Shown here: piece by piece, positions 36,090 to 45,317 of the stretch
How the letters are laid out: each line of letters begins with the position of its first letter
How positions within the stretch are numbered: position 1 is the first letter of the stretch
Source of the DNA: Oscillospiraceae bacterium
GTDB lineage: Bacteria; Bacillota; Clostridia; Oscillospirales; Acutalibacteraceae
Assembly: GCA_015066295.1 (NCBI GenBank)
Contig: SVOR01000007.1
Coordinates: 1 to 55,104, forward strand
DNA: 55,104 bases
Reading direction: 5' to 3'
Notes under the pieces: generated by a model
The model's input: the letters and a program-made list of their open reading frames with translations, nothing else
Databases searched by the model: none
Told to the model about the DNA's origin: nothing
Made by a program: the position numbers and the translations under genes

Positions 36090-38378
36090 ATGGAAAAATT
36101 TGCACGCTTTAAATTTATGCCACCTATACCCTTAGGCAAGGAAGGCACGCGAATTTGCGACAGCAAAGAGCAACGTCTTTTCTCGCGAGAAGCCGCCGCT
36201 GAGTGCGCCGTTTTGCTTAAAAACGAAAATGGTGCGCTACCCCTTAAAAACGAGAAAATTGCCCTCTTTGGTATGGGCGCATACGATTTTCTTATTTGTG
36301 GCAGAGGTAGCGGTGAAATATACACTTGCTACCATCAAAATTTTTATGATGGCGTGAAGGATAAGGAACAAAACGGTAAATTATCGGTTTATGAGCCGAT
36401 AAGCGATATTTACAATGCCGTTTATATGCCCGCTCGCGAAAAAAATCAAAAGGACCCGAATTTATATTTGCAAGAACTCGAAATTGCCGACCAAGACATT
36501 AACACCGCCGCCGCAAACTCTGATACCGCCGTTATCGTTATCAGTCGTGTTTCGGGCGAGGGTGGCGACCGCAAGGCAGAAAAGGGCGACTACTACCTGA
36601 GCGACACCGAAGTCTCCCTCGTAGAGCGTGTATCTGCCGCCTTTAAAAAGACGGTGGTTATCCTAAACGTTGGTGCTGTGCTCGATTTATCGCTTCTCGC
36701 AAACAACCCGAACATTTCGGCAATTCTTTGCGGCTGGATGCCCGGCAGTGAGGGTGGCAAGGCGCTCGCAGACCTGCTTGTAGGCGATAAAAACCCAAGC
36801 GGTAGGCTTACCGACACCTTTACCGTTTCTTATGACGCATACCCCGGTGCCGCCCAGTTTAATGCCGACGACCTTTCACTCGCTTATACCGAGGATATCT
36901 TTGTCGGTTACCGCTATTTTGAAACTCTACCCAATAAAAAAGAGCAGGTTATTTACCCCTTCGGCTACGGTCTTTCGTACACTTCCTTTGAGACGGGCAA
37001 CGTTGCCGCCACACAGGACGGCGATAAAATAACCGTAACCGCAACCGTTAAAAATACGGGCGACTGTGCAGGCAAACAGGTTTTACAGCTTTATTGCTCG
37101 GCACCTCAGGGCGTACTCGGTAAACCGAGCAAACAGCTCGTTGCCTTCGCCAAAACCGACCTCTTGGCAAAGGGTGACTCACAAGAATTAAGCCTTTGCT
37201 TTGATATAAAGGATATTGCCAGCTATGACGACCTTGGCAAAATAGAAAAATCGGCATATTTGCTCGAAAAAGGCGATTATGAAATTTTACTCGGTGTAAA
37301 CGTTAGAGATACCGAAAGCGTTTATACCTATACCCTAAACGATAACCGCATTGTATTCAAAACGGTGCCGCGCTGTGTTCCGTCAAAGCTCGAAAAAAGA
37401 CTTCTTGCCGACGGAAGCTTCGAGGCATTACCGCAAAGCGATTACGTTATGGACTACGGCAAGCGCGAATCCTTAGGTGGCACCGCCCCTGCCGAGCAGA
37501 TTAATTTCGACAAGGTTGGCGAAACTATTTCGCTTAAGGACTTTATAGCACAGCTTACCGACGAGGAGTTACTTGACCTGACGATAGGCAAAGAGGGCTT
37601 CGGACTTTGCAACACCGCTTGCTTTGCGGGTAATAAACGTCTTGATATTCCCAACGTACCCACCGCAGACGGACCTGCCGGCATTAGACTTTGGCCGCAA
37701 ACGGGTTGCTATACCACCTGTTGGCCGTCGGCAACCGCCCTTGCAAGCAGCTGGGATATAGACCTCGTTTATAACGTTAGCCGCGCCGCCGCTATGGAAG
37801 CAAAGGAATGCAACTTTGGCATTTGGCTAACCCCTGCGCTTAATATACATAAAGACCCCTTGTGCGGCAGAAACTTTGAATATTTCTCCGAGGACCCGTT
37901 AATTTCGGGCAAAATGGCGGCCGCTATTGTTGGCGGTATGCAGTCGCTTAAAATCTCGGCTTGCATTAAGCACTTTGCCTGCAACAACAAGGAAAAAGAG
38001 CGTTTAAAGAGCGACTCGCGCGTATCAGAGCGTGCGCTTCGTGAAATCTACCTAAAGGGCTTTGAAATCTGTGTTAAGGAAAGCGACCCATGGTCTGTTA
38101 TGACAACCTATAACAAGCTAAACGGCACCTACACCCCCGAAAATTACGACCTTATTACAGGCATACTCCGCGGTGAGTGGGGCTTTAAGGGTATGGTTTC
38201 TACCGACTGGGACACCTTAAGCAACAAGGTAAACGTAATTAAAGCGGGCAACGATATGATAATGCCTTCTTGCGACAAGCGACCGCTTTGCGAGGCTCTC
38301 GAAAAGGGCGAGCTGACACGTGCCGACCTTGAGGCATGCGTAGAACGCATTTTATCAACCTATCTTAAATTGGTTTAA
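36090..38378 (+). CDS. GH3 beta-glucosidase with circularly permuted domains
   Basis: 762 residues from ATG 36090 (TTGGAGGTCCCCTT upstream), no signal peptide. Typical GH3 proteins run barrel, alpha/beta sandwich, FnIII-like. Here the sandwich comes first: REAAAECAVLLKNENGALPL (about 33-52), acid/base-bearing SGEGGDRKAEKGDYYL (about 156) and GWMPGSEGGKALADLLVG; then YPFGYGLSYTSFE and an FnIII-like domain (VTATVKNTGDCAGKQVLQLY, about 320-340); and last the (beta/alpha)8 barrel: VPTADGPAGIRLW (about 525), GRNFEYFSEDPLISG, CIKHFACNNKEKER (about 628) and nucleophile Asp in MVSTDWDT (about 706). All catalytic residues are present. Ruminococcus albus and Butyrivibrio enzymes with this reversed order have been described. 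Probably cleaves imported beta-glucosides. Confidence 0.9.
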   Translation: MEKFARFKFMPPIPLGKEGTRICDSKEQRLFSREAAAECAVLLKNENGALPLKNEKIALFGMGAYDFLICGRGSGEIYTCYHQNFYDGVKDKEQNGKLSVYEPISDIYNAVYMPAREKNQKDPNLYLQELEIADQDINTAAANSDTAVIVISRVSGEGGDRKAEKGDYYLSDTEVSLVERVSAAFKKTVVILNVGAVLDLSLLANNPNISAILCGWMPGSEGGKALADLLVGDKNPSGRLTDTFTVSYDAYPGAAQFNADDLSLAYTEDIFVGYRYFETLPNKKEQVIYPFGYGLSYTSFETGNVAATQDGDKITVTATVKNTGDCAGKQVLQLYCSAPQGVLGKPSKQLVAFAKTDLLAKGDSQELSLCFDIKDIASYDDLGKIEKSAYLLEKGDYEILLGVNVRDTESVYTYTLNDNRIVFKTVPRCVPSKLEKRLLADGSFEALPQSDYVMDYGKRESLGGTAPAEQINFDKVGETISLKDFIAQLTDEELLDLTIGKEGFGLCNTACFAGNKRLDIPNVPTADGPAGIRLWPQTGCYTTCWPSATALASSWDIDLVYNVSRAAAMEAKECNFGIWLTPALNIHKDPLCGRNFEYFSEDPLISGKMAAAIVGGMQSLKISACIKHFACNNKEKERLKSDSRVSERALREIYLKGFEICVKESDPWSVMTTYNKLNGTYTPENYDLITGILRGEWGFKGMVSTDWDTLSNKVNVIKAGNDMIMPSCDKRPLCEALEKGELTRADLEACVERILSTYLKLV

Positions 38379-38395
38379 TTCAATATTGCATAAAT

Positions 38396-38425
38396 AACAC
38401 CCGATACCGTATGGTATCGGGTGTT
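38396..38425. terminator. Bidirectional intrinsic terminator
   Basis: Perfect 13-bp stem (38396-38408 with 38413-38425), GTAT loop, T-rich downstream. Ends GH3 (+) and the SGNH lipoprotein gene (-). Confidence 0.9.
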
Positions 38426-38438
38426 TTATTTTAAAATT

Positions 38439-39692
38439 TTATTCTATATCATATACCTTGCCCTTAAAATTAGCACCGTTTCTTTCCAAGCTCTTTTTAT
38501 CTACATAGCTTCCAAGTGTTGAGCGCACCGAGGTCATTGATAAAGGAGATGCCTCTGTAATTTTTGGAGGTGTTTTACCAAACAAGCCCCTATAAATCAT
38601 ATGTGCGCCTACATATCCCGCTAAAGTAGTGCTGTGCTGATGCGCATCATCAATGCAAAAGTTACTTCTGTGTATGCCCGAATCTATTAACGAGTTAATC
38701 TCTCCTTGCCAGTCGACACAGGTAAGATGCGAAAATTTATCCTTGGCGGCCTTTACCGATGCCTCACCCTCATTGTGCGCGGGGAAAAGCACAAGTTGAG
38801 TGTTCGACTTTTTGCAGATTCTTTCCATATCGGCAACCGCATTCGCGCTCTGCATTGAGTAAAAGCCGCACAAAAATACGTATGAGTATTCTCCGTTCTC
38901 TATTGAATTGCAAATATTTACATCGTTTATAAACGTCGTTACGTTTGCATATCCGATGGATACCGCCTTTACGCTATAACCACTGCCCGAGGACATCAAC
39001 ATATCATTTAAAAAGCTGCCAACCTGCGAGGTGCCTATAAAGCTGTTGCCCAAAATTAAAAATCTTTTTGAGCCGTTTGTTTTTGATATCGGTGTAAATG
39101 TGGTATTTACGTAAGGCGATGCCGACGCCGCACTGTTATATAATTTATCCGCCGCCGTATCGTCTAACTGTTCATAATCCACCATTATAAACAAATCGTA
39201 TCCCGTATCATTCTCGGTGTTTTCAAAACTGAAAATTCTACGAAAATAATCTTTCCCGTCCTTTTCGTAAAGATTTACTTGTCTAAAACGTTCCATATGC
39301 TTTTCTTTATTTTTGTTGGTGGAATACTCAAACGTTTCTTTGCTCGCAGGTATATGACTTGTTGTTATTCTGCCTATTTCTTTATTCGCACGCAATATAT
39401 TATAGCTGGCAAAATCCTTTTTCTTTATTGTCCAATCTGACGGTATTGAAACGTCGATAGACGCACCCGAGAAATCTTCTTTAAAGCGTATGGTTTGCCA
39501 TTTAATCTCCGATGATTTACGGCAGACAATATCCTTGTATTGCGGCGTATCTTCTACAACCGACTCGATTTTTGAGTCGGTTAAAACTTCATTTTTCTTT
39601 GGCGTGTTATCCTTAGAATCAACCTTTTGCTTACAGCCTATAAGGCCACACACAATACAAAAAACCATCAATAAGCATATCGCCTTTTTCAT
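38439..39692 (-). CDS. SGNH-like lipoprotein of the sigma-factor operon
   Basis: 417 residues with lipoprotein signal MKKAICLLMVFCIVCGLIGC (lipobox LIGC). After a polar linker and a beta-rich region (about 60-200), an SGNH-hydrolase-like half begins at FLILGNSFIGTSQVGSFLNDML (about 211), with GNSF in place of GDS, and ends with CIDDAHQHSTTLAGYVGAHMIY (about 347), where DxxH would be the Asp-His pair. LFPAHNEGE lies between. This arrangement fits an envelope acyl-transferase or esterase acting on a surface polymer, but the Gly/Asn blocks are only partly visible. Preceded by GAGAGGTG and 36 bases from the membrane partner of the ECF sigma factor, so it is probably in that operon. Confidence 0.65.
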   Translation of the reverse strand: MKKAICLLMVFCIVCGLIGCKQKVDSKDNTPKKNEVLTDSKIESVVEDTPQYKDIVCRKSSEIKWQTIRFKEDFSGASIDVSIPSDWTIKKKDFASYNILRANKEIGRITTSHIPASKETFEYSTNKNKEKHMERFRQVNLYEKDGKDYFRRIFSFENTENDTGYDLFIMVDYEQLDDTAADKLYNSAASASPYVNTTFTPISKTNGSKRFLILGNSFIGTSQVGSFLNDMLMSSGSGYSVKAVSIGYANVTTFINDVNICNSIENGEYSYVFLCGFYSMQSANAVADMERICKKSNTQLVLFPAHNEGEASVKAAKDKFSHLTCVDWQGEINSLIDSGIHRSNFCIDDAHQHSTTLAGYVGAHMIYRGLFGKTPPKITEASPLSMTSVRSTLGSYVDKKSLERNGANFKGKVYDIE

Positions 39693-39728
39693 AAAATCAC
39701 CTCTCGCTTTTATTTAAACAACATTCTC

Positions 39729-40751
39729 TTATACTATTTCCTCTTGGTTTTCTTCCTTGCTAAAGTACACTTCTAACTGGTCAATGGTGAAACTTCTTTT
39801 TACAAACATTACAACACAATAATCGCCAACCACGGTAATATCGTCGGGGACGGATTCATGGGTAAAACTTTTATCTTTAAATCGTTGGCAATCCATTCCG
39901 GTTACCTCTAAATTGTCAAAATACACCGTAAAACGATAGTCTTCCTGTTCGTTGGTCTTAACTATATAAAAATCTTCAATATACATACTCGTTACAAAAC
40001 CGGCCTTGTTAAGACTGTTTGAACTGTCTGCATTCCAGGACTTATTATTGCAAAGACACGAATAATATTTATCACCCTTTTTAAAGGTTATCATGTCTTC
40101 TAAATTATTCTGAGTATACACAACCTCAACCAAACCCGTGCCGCCAAGTTTTTTAGCCAGAAAGCCGTTTGCGTTATTTAGGTTTATGGTGAAGTAGGTT
40201 ACCATTGTTATAGTAAATGTCGTATTTTTGTTTATTGGATAATAGCAAGTGTTCCCATCATCGAGAATTATCGCTTCCATGTTTTTATCGAATTTATACG
40301 ATTGTGAAACAGGCAGAAGCGATTTTTCCATAATTACCTTTTTTGCAGAGTAATAGTTTAGCATATCTATACTGCTGATTTTAATGTTTCCCGTCGGGCT
40401 ATGGTGGTCGGGCTCGCTACCGTCTACATCCGATGATTCGTTAGGGGGAACCGAACTGTAATTTGAACTCGGTGTACTTGTGTTTTGCTGGGGTGTACTG
40501 CTTACCAAACCAAAGTCCGATAAATTTAATTTCATTGCAGCAAAAATAGTTGCAGCAATAATTGCTAAACTTACACAAACTGCCACAACTCCCTTAAAAA
40601 CGGGATGCAGAAAAATAATTTTTACAGGCTCCTTATTTTTAGCCGCCTTTAATGCCGTTTTGTTTTTAACCGACAATGCCTCGGCCAAAACATCCTCATC
40701 AAGTTCACTCAAAGCTTCAAATAATTTCTCCGCGCTTAAGTTATCTTTCAT
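39729..40751 (-). CDS. Single-pass membrane protein, probable anti-sigma factor
   Basis: 340 residues: an acidic cytoplasmic N-terminus of about 50 residues (LSAEKLFEALSELDEDVLAEAL), one membrane helix (FKGVVAVCVSLAIIAATIFAAM, about 52-73), a Ser/Thr/Pro-rich linker (about 85-120) and an external domain of about 220 residues with several Cys and aromatic residues. No zinc-binding HxxxCxxC motif is present, so it is not a ZAS-type anti-sigma. Its ATG overlaps the stop of the ECF sigma gene (ATGA), which is the main reason to call it the sigma regulator. The external domain is not recognised and may be the signal sensor. Confidence 0.65.
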   Translation of the reverse strand: MKDNLSAEKLFEALSELDEDVLAEALSVKNKTALKAAKNKEPVKIIFLHPVFKGVVAVCVSLAIIAATIFAAMKLNLSDFGLVSSTPQQNTSTPSSNYSSVPPNESSDVDGSEPDHHSPTGNIKISSIDMLNYYSAKKVIMEKSLLPVSQSYKFDKNMEAIILDDGNTCYYPINKNTTFTITMVTYFTINLNNANGFLAKKLGGTGLVEVVYTQNNLEDMITFKKGDKYYSCLCNNKSWNADSSNSLNKAGFVTSMYIEDFYIVKTNEQEDYRFTVYFDNLEVTGMDCQRFKDKSFTHESVPDDITVVGDYCVVMFVKRSFTIDQLEVYFSKEENQEEIV

Positions 40752-41329
40752 AAAGCAATTCCCTCCTTCCTCAAAATATCACACAATTTATTTCGAGCTC
40801 TGAAAAGCTTTACTGAGATTCTGTTTTCCGACATTTCATATCTTTTCGCAAGACTTGACACCGACTCAAGATAAAAATACCTTCTTATAAAAAGCACCCG
40901 TGTCTCGGCATCAAGGCTTCTGACAAAATGCGATATGATCTCGCCTATTTCCTTTTGTTCTGCAATTTTATTGTAGTTGTTTTTTGATGCGTGGTCGGGA
41001 ATGCACTCATACAGCTCCTCAATAACAAGGGTATATCCCTTACCCCGTTTTGCCCTTGTATTGTATTTAAATCGGTTTATACTAATATTTCGTGCAAGCT
41101 TGCAAATATATGCCGAAAAATTGTTGGGTCTATTGGGGGGGATTGAATTCCATACCGCCAACAAAATATCGTTTTCACATTCGCAAATATCTTCCTCATT
41201 ACTTAACATTTGCTTTAAGATTTTTTTGTAAAGGCCTCTGTACCGAACCGATATTTGCTCTAAAACCGTTTCGTCGCGGTCAAACAGCAGGTTTATTATT
41301 ACATCGTCCTGTTTGTTCATTTCCAACAT
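40748..41329 (-). CDS. ECF-type RNA polymerase sigma factor
   Basis: 193 residues. Region 2 covers about residues 10-85 (LSNEEDICECENDILLAVWNSI, then FSAYICKLARNISINRFKY); region 4 is C-terminal: LDAETRVLFIRRYFYLESVSSLAKRYEMSENRISVKLFRARNKLCDIL (about 140-187, helix-turn-helix). It resembles sigma factors of clostridial envelope-stress loci. Start at 41329 has AAAGGGGG five bases or less away; an ATG nine bases later is also possible. Forms an overlapping pair with the membrane protein and probably drives this operon; a target promoter could not be recognised. Confidence 0.85.
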   Translation of the reverse strand: MLEMNKQDDVIINLLFDRDETVLEQISVRYRGLYKKILKQMLSNEEDICECENDILLAVWNSIPPNRPNNFSAYICKLARNISINRFKYNTRAKRGKGYTLVIEELYECIPDHASKNNYNKIAEQKEIGEIISHFVRSLDAETRVLFIRRYFYLESVSSLAKRYEMSENRISVKLFRARNKLCDILRKEGIAL

Positions 41330-41403
41330 TTCCCCCTTTACACATTAAGTAAACAGCAAAACCAAAATATTACAGTTTTCAAGTAATATTTTTAAAAGAA
41401 TAG

Positions 41404-41430
41404 CACCTGATTTCATATTGAAATCAGGTG
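41404..41430. terminator. Intrinsic terminator
   Basis: Perfect 12-bp stem CACCTGATTTCA / TGAAATCAGGTG (41404-41415, 41419-41430), TAT loop, T-run CTTTTT on the plus side; minus side has CTATTCTTTT. Ends the YwaF-like operon on the minus strand. The sequence GCACCTGA recurs in the terminator at 47328. Confidence 0.75.
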
Positions 41431-41436
41431 TCCTTT

Positions 41437-42195
41437 TTATTTGCTCTTTTTTGCCTTGCGGTCTTTAATATACCACGGTAGATACGACAACGCAAACAAC
41501 AGCGTTACTGCCGCCGCCATAATAACCAAACGAAGCGCATAGTTGGGCGGTAATATATCGAGTATCGAGGGGGTGTCCTCGGGGCGCGCCATAAACAAAT
41601 AGTTTGCTCCCGGTCCTATCATAGTATTTGCGGCATACGCCACGACCGCCAACACAACAAGGGCAATGTACGCCTTTATTGCCGACTTAATTGTCGGGCG
41701 CATTTTATGGATAAATATCATATAGAATATTGCTATGTAGCCAAGCAGATGCTCAAACCAGAACTGATAGAATCTAAATCTTGTCGGTCCTGTATAGGAG
41801 ATAACGGTTGGTGTAATGAGCGCGAAAATCGAGCCTGAAAACGCCCAAAAATACGATATATCAAAGAGCGTTTGTGATTTGCCGATAAGCATATAGCTCG
41901 AAAAAACAACGACCCAGCCGCAAACCGTTATGGGCAGATGGTCGACGGGGTTGGGATTTAACTCGGGCACGCCGACAAGTCGCCAATAGTACGACATTTC
42001 GCTGATAATAAGCCAAAAAGCTAATATGTAACGGTAGGTTTTCTCGTGCTTTGATACCGCAATCTTATCCCTTTTAAAATAGATGAGCAAAATTATTGCC
42101 AAAGCTACCAAAATCGGCACAAAATGTGCGATCGAAAAGTTGACAAACTCTATCTCGTCGCCCGCCGAGAAAAAATAATACAAAAACTCCTTCAT
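41437..42195 (-). CDS. YwaF/TIGR02206-like integral membrane protein
   Basis: 252 residues from ATG 42195 (GGAGGGG seven bases upstream). Six to seven membrane helices with conserved polar spots: HFVPILVALAII (about 26), EMSYYWRL, LPITVCGWVVVFSSYML (about 87), HLLGYIAIFYMIFIH (about 133) and the late ANYLFMARPEDTPS. This matches the TIGR02206/YwaF family, of unknown function. It is the last gene of a three-gene minus unit after DUF2809 and the serine hydrolase. Nothing in the sequence tells the substrate, if it is a transporter. Confidence 0.8.
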   Translation of the reverse strand: MKEFLYYFFSAGDEIEFVNFSIAHFVPILVALAIILLIYFKRDKIAVSKHEKTYRYILAFWLIISEMSYYWRLVGVPELNPNPVDHLPITVCGWVVVFSSYMLIGKSQTLFDISYFWAFSGSIFALITPTVISYTGPTRFRFYQFWFEHLLGYIAIFYMIFIHKMRPTIKSAIKAYIALVVLAVVAYAANTMIGPGANYLFMARPEDTPSILDILPPNYALRLVIMAAAVTLLFALSYLPWYIKDRKAKKSK

Positions 42196-42246
42196 ATATG
42201 TTCCCCTCCACAAAAACTATATCACAACCGTTAATATCGTTTAGTG

Positions 42247-43356
42247 TTATTTAACGGCTTGATAAACGGCTTCTTCAAATTTAACCGCCGACTCGTTGCC
42301 CGAGCCTCCGTCAATTCTTGAATTTTTCATAAATACCGCAATAATATTATTAACGGGGTCTATCCAGAAGTGTGCGCCGTAAGCACCACTCCAGCAGTAC
42401 GAACCAACAGGCAGGGTCGGATATTCGGGACGTGTAATCACACGCACGCCGAGTCCCCATCTTGCGTTTCCGTTCATTATTTCAATTGGTACCTGCGGTG
42501 TGTGCAACTGGTCGAAGACCGTTTTTTTCAATATATCGCCGCCATTATTTAAAAGCAGTGTAGCAAATTTGCAATAATCTTTAATGGTTGAAACAAGACC
42601 TGCGCCACCGAGGAAGTGTGTCGCGGGATAATTTTGGAATATACAGCCCTCACGCATTTTGTCCTCGACGTTTTCACCGTCGACGCGGTTGTGCATTGCC
42701 GTCACGCGTCCCCACTGCTCATCATTCGGCAAAAAGGTTGTGTCGCACATATTTAGCGGCTCGAAAATTTCTCGCTTTAAAAAGGCGAGGTAGTCTACGC
42801 CGCTGACCATCTCTATTATCTTTGTCAGCACGTCAAAGGCTCCTGTACCGCTATATGCCTGTTTGGTGCCCGGCTCGAAATCGAGCCCCACTCTAATAAT
42901 ATATTGTATGGAACTATCAATGCTTTGCATGTCTTTGTCGTTCATCGGCGGCTTTTCGTAATTACTGCCTATGCCCGAGGTGTGACTCAATAAATTGCGT
43001 ATGGTGGGCATATTTTTCGGCGCACCCAGGTCTTTGCCCGCCGCATCCTTAATGCGAATATTGGCAAATTGGGGCAAATATTTATCCACCGTGTCGTCAA
43101 GCGATAAAAGTCCGCGCTCGACCAAAATAAGTGCCGCCACCGATGTAATCGGCTTGGTCATCGAAGCCAAACGAAAAATGGTGTCCCTCGTAACGCGCGT
43201 ATCGTTTGCTCCCGTCGTGCCGTAGCACTTCTCAAGCACTGCCTCACCGTTTTGAAAAACGGCATACGCCGAGCCGAAAACCTTTTTGTTGTCGATATCG
43301 TATTTTGCTATATCGTCTATATTTTTTTCGAGCAAGACTTTGTCTAACAGTTTCAT
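42247..43356 (-). CDS. Serine hydrolase, beta-lactamase class C / esterase EstB family (S12)
   Basis: 369 residues from ATG 43356 behind AGGTGA; an in-frame codon 17 residues upstream has no site. No signal peptide, so intracellular. Catalytic SxxK is in RLASMTKPITSVAAL (about 64), the second motif is YSG (in TKQAYSGTGAFDVL, about 167) in place of YxN, and the late GAYGAHFWIDP replaces the KTG triad, as in EstB-type esterases. Such enzymes hydrolyse short-chain esters or D-amino acid peptides; true beta-lactamase activity is unlikely without export. Lies between the DUF2809 and YwaF-like genes. Confidence 0.85.
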   Translation of the reverse strand: MKLLDKVLLEKNIDDIAKYDIDNKKVFGSAYAVFQNGEAVLEKCYGTTGANDTRVTRDTIFRLASMTKPITSVAALILVERGLLSLDDTVDKYLPQFANIRIKDAAGKDLGAPKNMPTIRNLLSHTSGIGSNYEKPPMNDKDMQSIDSSIQYIIRVGLDFEPGTKQAYSGTGAFDVLTKIIEMVSGVDYLAFLKREIFEPLNMCDTTFLPNDEQWGRVTAMHNRVDGENVEDKMREGCIFQNYPATHFLGGAGLVSTIKDYCKFATLLLNNGGDILKKTVFDQLHTPQVPIEIMNGNARWGLGVRVITRPEYPTLPVGSYCWSGAYGAHFWIDPVNNIIAVFMKNSRIDGGSGNESAVKFEEAVYQAVK

Positions 43357-43375
43357 TTGTGTCACCTCACGAATA

Positions 43376-43777
43376 TTATAAAACGTTGTCTTGTCGGCGT
43401 TGCGCAAGGGTTTTAATCATTTTTTCTATGCCATAAAACGCAATACACCCGACGGCATAGCAAATTAAATCTATCCTCGAAAACGACGTCCCAATAAGTG
43501 TAGAAAGCAATTTATTGTTTTCAAACCCCAATAACTTTACAATATTAAAATACTGCGCGACCTCTACAAGCGTTGCAAACACAAAAACGTATATTGGCAA
43601 CGCCCGCACGCTGTTTGGAGTAAATATTCTTGCGAAACAGCAAAGCAGTATGGTTACAAGCACGTCGCCTACGTATGGGCGAACAAAACCGTCGTGAACA
43701 AACAAGGCGATAAAAATTTCTGTAAAAAGCAATACGCCAAAAAGAAGCGCGTAGGTTATTCGTAGTTTTTTAGTCAT
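43376..43777 (-). CDS. DUF2809 family membrane protein
   Basis: 133 residues with four predicted membrane helices. FVRPYVGDVLVTILLCCFAR (about 30-49), FVFATLVEVAQYFNIVKLLGF (about 64-84) and IGTSFSRIDLICYAVGC (about 95-111) are the DUF2809 pattern. Function unknown. GGCGGTGAAGCT precedes ATG. It is first in the unit with the serine hydrolase (19-base gap) and YwaF-like gene. Confidence 0.8.
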   Translation of the reverse strand: MTKKLRITYALLFGVLLFTEIFIALFVHDGFVRPYVGDVLVTILLCCFARIFTPNSVRALPIYVFVFATLVEVAQYFNIVKLLGFENNKLLSTLIGTSFSRIDLICYAVGCIAFYGIEKMIKTLAQRRQDNVL

Positions 43778-43855
43778 AGCTTCACCGCCTTTATGATGAT
43801 TATAGCATACTTGCCCTTTCCGTTCAAGATTATTTGGTTTGCAATTATATATTCA

Positions 43856-43930
43856 TCTGCGAAGCAGACACCAAACTTCTTACCTATTACTTCAAAAACG
43901 GGTGCTCTTCGTCGGTATGATTCTGCCGGA
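43856..43930 (+). repeat. Degenerate copy A of an intergenic repeat family
   Basis: Begins with the small hairpin TCTGCGAAGCAGA, continues with CACCAAACTTCTT, TATTACTTC and CGGGTG, and ends at CGTCGGTATGATT. The same blocks in the same order form the first half of the copy at 47372. The rest of 43778-44035 holds only a terminator; a 72-codon ORF there is not convincing. Confidence 0.6.
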
Positions 43931-43964
43931 GCTGCAACAGCTGACATTAAGTTAAAATAACAAA

Positions 43965-44001
43965 ACAGCACTTGTCTCCATTTTGGGTTCAAGTGCTGTT
44001 C
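43965..44001 (-). terminator. Intrinsic terminator of the transglutaminase gene
   Basis: 11-bp stem AACAGCACTTG / CAAGTGCTGTT (43965-43975, 43991-44001) with a 15-base loop and T-rich minus-strand tail. Confidence 0.7.
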
Positions 44002-44035
44002 TTTTTGGCTTTATATTGACATATTTAAATTTTTA

Positions 44036-45283
44036 TTAAAACAACTTTTTACCACATACCAAAACGCCCGTGGCACCGTTTGCTAACGGTTGAGTTGTCC
44101 AATAAACGGTGGATTTACTCCTATCTGCACATCTTTGAAGTTGTTTCTTTAATAATGCTTGGTTTTCCTTCTTTACGATTATAAACGCCCAATCAGGGTC
44201 GCGCTTTGAAAATGCAGAAATTACAGAATTTGAAAAAGCATTGGATTTAAGGTCGGAGATGGTGGCGTCAGGGTTCATATATTTGCTCTGACTGCATACC
44301 GGGGTAACCTCGTCATAATCCTCGTTGTAAACACGCATTTCGTCACTAAAGGCAAAGAAAAAACCGCTATGCATTGAGGTTTTCTTTTTGGGAATCAACT
44401 CTCTGCTTGTAGAATCGGCATTATACCACTTTCCATCAATACAAAACGCGACCCAAGTATGACCAACTTCATTTTTCTTTTGGGTTGTGTACATTTTTTC
44501 CACAACCTCAATTCCCGCAAGACGCAAAAGCAGAGAAAGTGCATTTGCGTGACCGTCACAATGAGTTTTACCTGTTATTATTGCGTCGTATAAATAAGGA
44601 TAGACTTCATCCCCGTCATCATAAGAATAATAGGTAATCCCATTTGCTAACTTTAAATAAAGCTTCTCTGCCTTTTCAAAATCAGAAAGCTCAGCAGATA
44701 AATCCGCAACGGTGTCCTGAGCCTTCTTAAGAGCCTTAAGCTTTGTGCTCCATATTTCGCTATCGAAATTTTCAACGGTTATGTAATAGCCATCAAAACT
44801 TGCATACTTGGTATACATACCCAAAATCTCCACAGGGTAAGATGCGGTGCATTCGCCCACAGTATAGCGAAGATTCTGCTCTAATAGCGGCGAATCAAGC
44901 GCAAAATATTTAAGAACCTTTTCCAAGGCTTTTGTGTCCTTTAACAAATCGGAATCGACCAATATGTTGGTATAGCAATTTTCCATAGCGTATTCCAAGG
45001 CGTGGTAAACGTTTTGCTCCTCGGCAGAAAGGGTGCTATGATACAGACTTGAACGATATTTAGCGTAAGGGGAAGTAACTTCGCTAAAATCTTCGACAGG
45101 AAAAAAGGCCTCTTTGCTATCTTTAAAAAGAACGCCTTTTGAAAAGGCAACCCGCGGAATACTCTCCGCCTTTTCAAGTGCTCGGTCACCATAAATCATA
45201 TCTACAACACTAATAAACGGTGAACATCCCGAAAGAAATACACACAATATAAGAGATAATACTATTGCTATGGCTTTTTTCAT
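44036..45283 (-). CDS. Transglutaminase-like lipoprotein
   Basis: 415 residues with signal MKKAIAIVLSLILCVFLSGC (lipobox LSGC). The papain-like transglutaminase core is in the second half: Cys in GKTHCDGHANALSLLLRLAG (about 233-252), His in VGHTWVAF (about 266-273) and Asp in WYNADSTSREL (about 279-289), a complete triad. The N-terminal half is helical and unrecognised. Surface proteins of this kind act as peptidases or cross-linking enzymes on the cell wall. GGCGGTGATAAA precedes ATG. Single-gene unit with its own terminator. Confidence 0.82.
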   Translation of the reverse strand: MKKAIAIVLSLILCVFLSGCSPFISVVDMIYGDRALEKAESIPRVAFSKGVLFKDSKEAFFPVEDFSEVTSPYAKYRSSLYHSTLSAEEQNVYHALEYAMENCYTNILVDSDLLKDTKALEKVLKYFALDSPLLEQNLRYTVGECTASYPVEILGMYTKYASFDGYYITVENFDSEIWSTKLKALKKAQDTVADLSAELSDFEKAEKLYLKLANGITYYSYDDGDEVYPYLYDAIITGKTHCDGHANALSLLLRLAGIEVVEKMYTTQKKNEVGHTWVAFCIDGKWYNADSTSRELIPKKKTSMHSGFFFAFSDEMRVYNEDYDEVTPVCSQSKYMNPDATISDLKSNAFSNSVISAFSKRDPDWAFIIVKKENQALLKKQLQRCADRSKSTVYWTTQPLANGATGVLVCGKKLF

Positions 45284-45317
45284 TTTATCACCGCCTTAAT
45301 TTTATTCTAACACAAAA

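Noticed and set aside
43774..43992. 72-codon ORF upstream of DUF2809
   Set aside because: It runs through repeat copy A and part of a terminator stem, has no ribosome site, and its product resembles nothing known.
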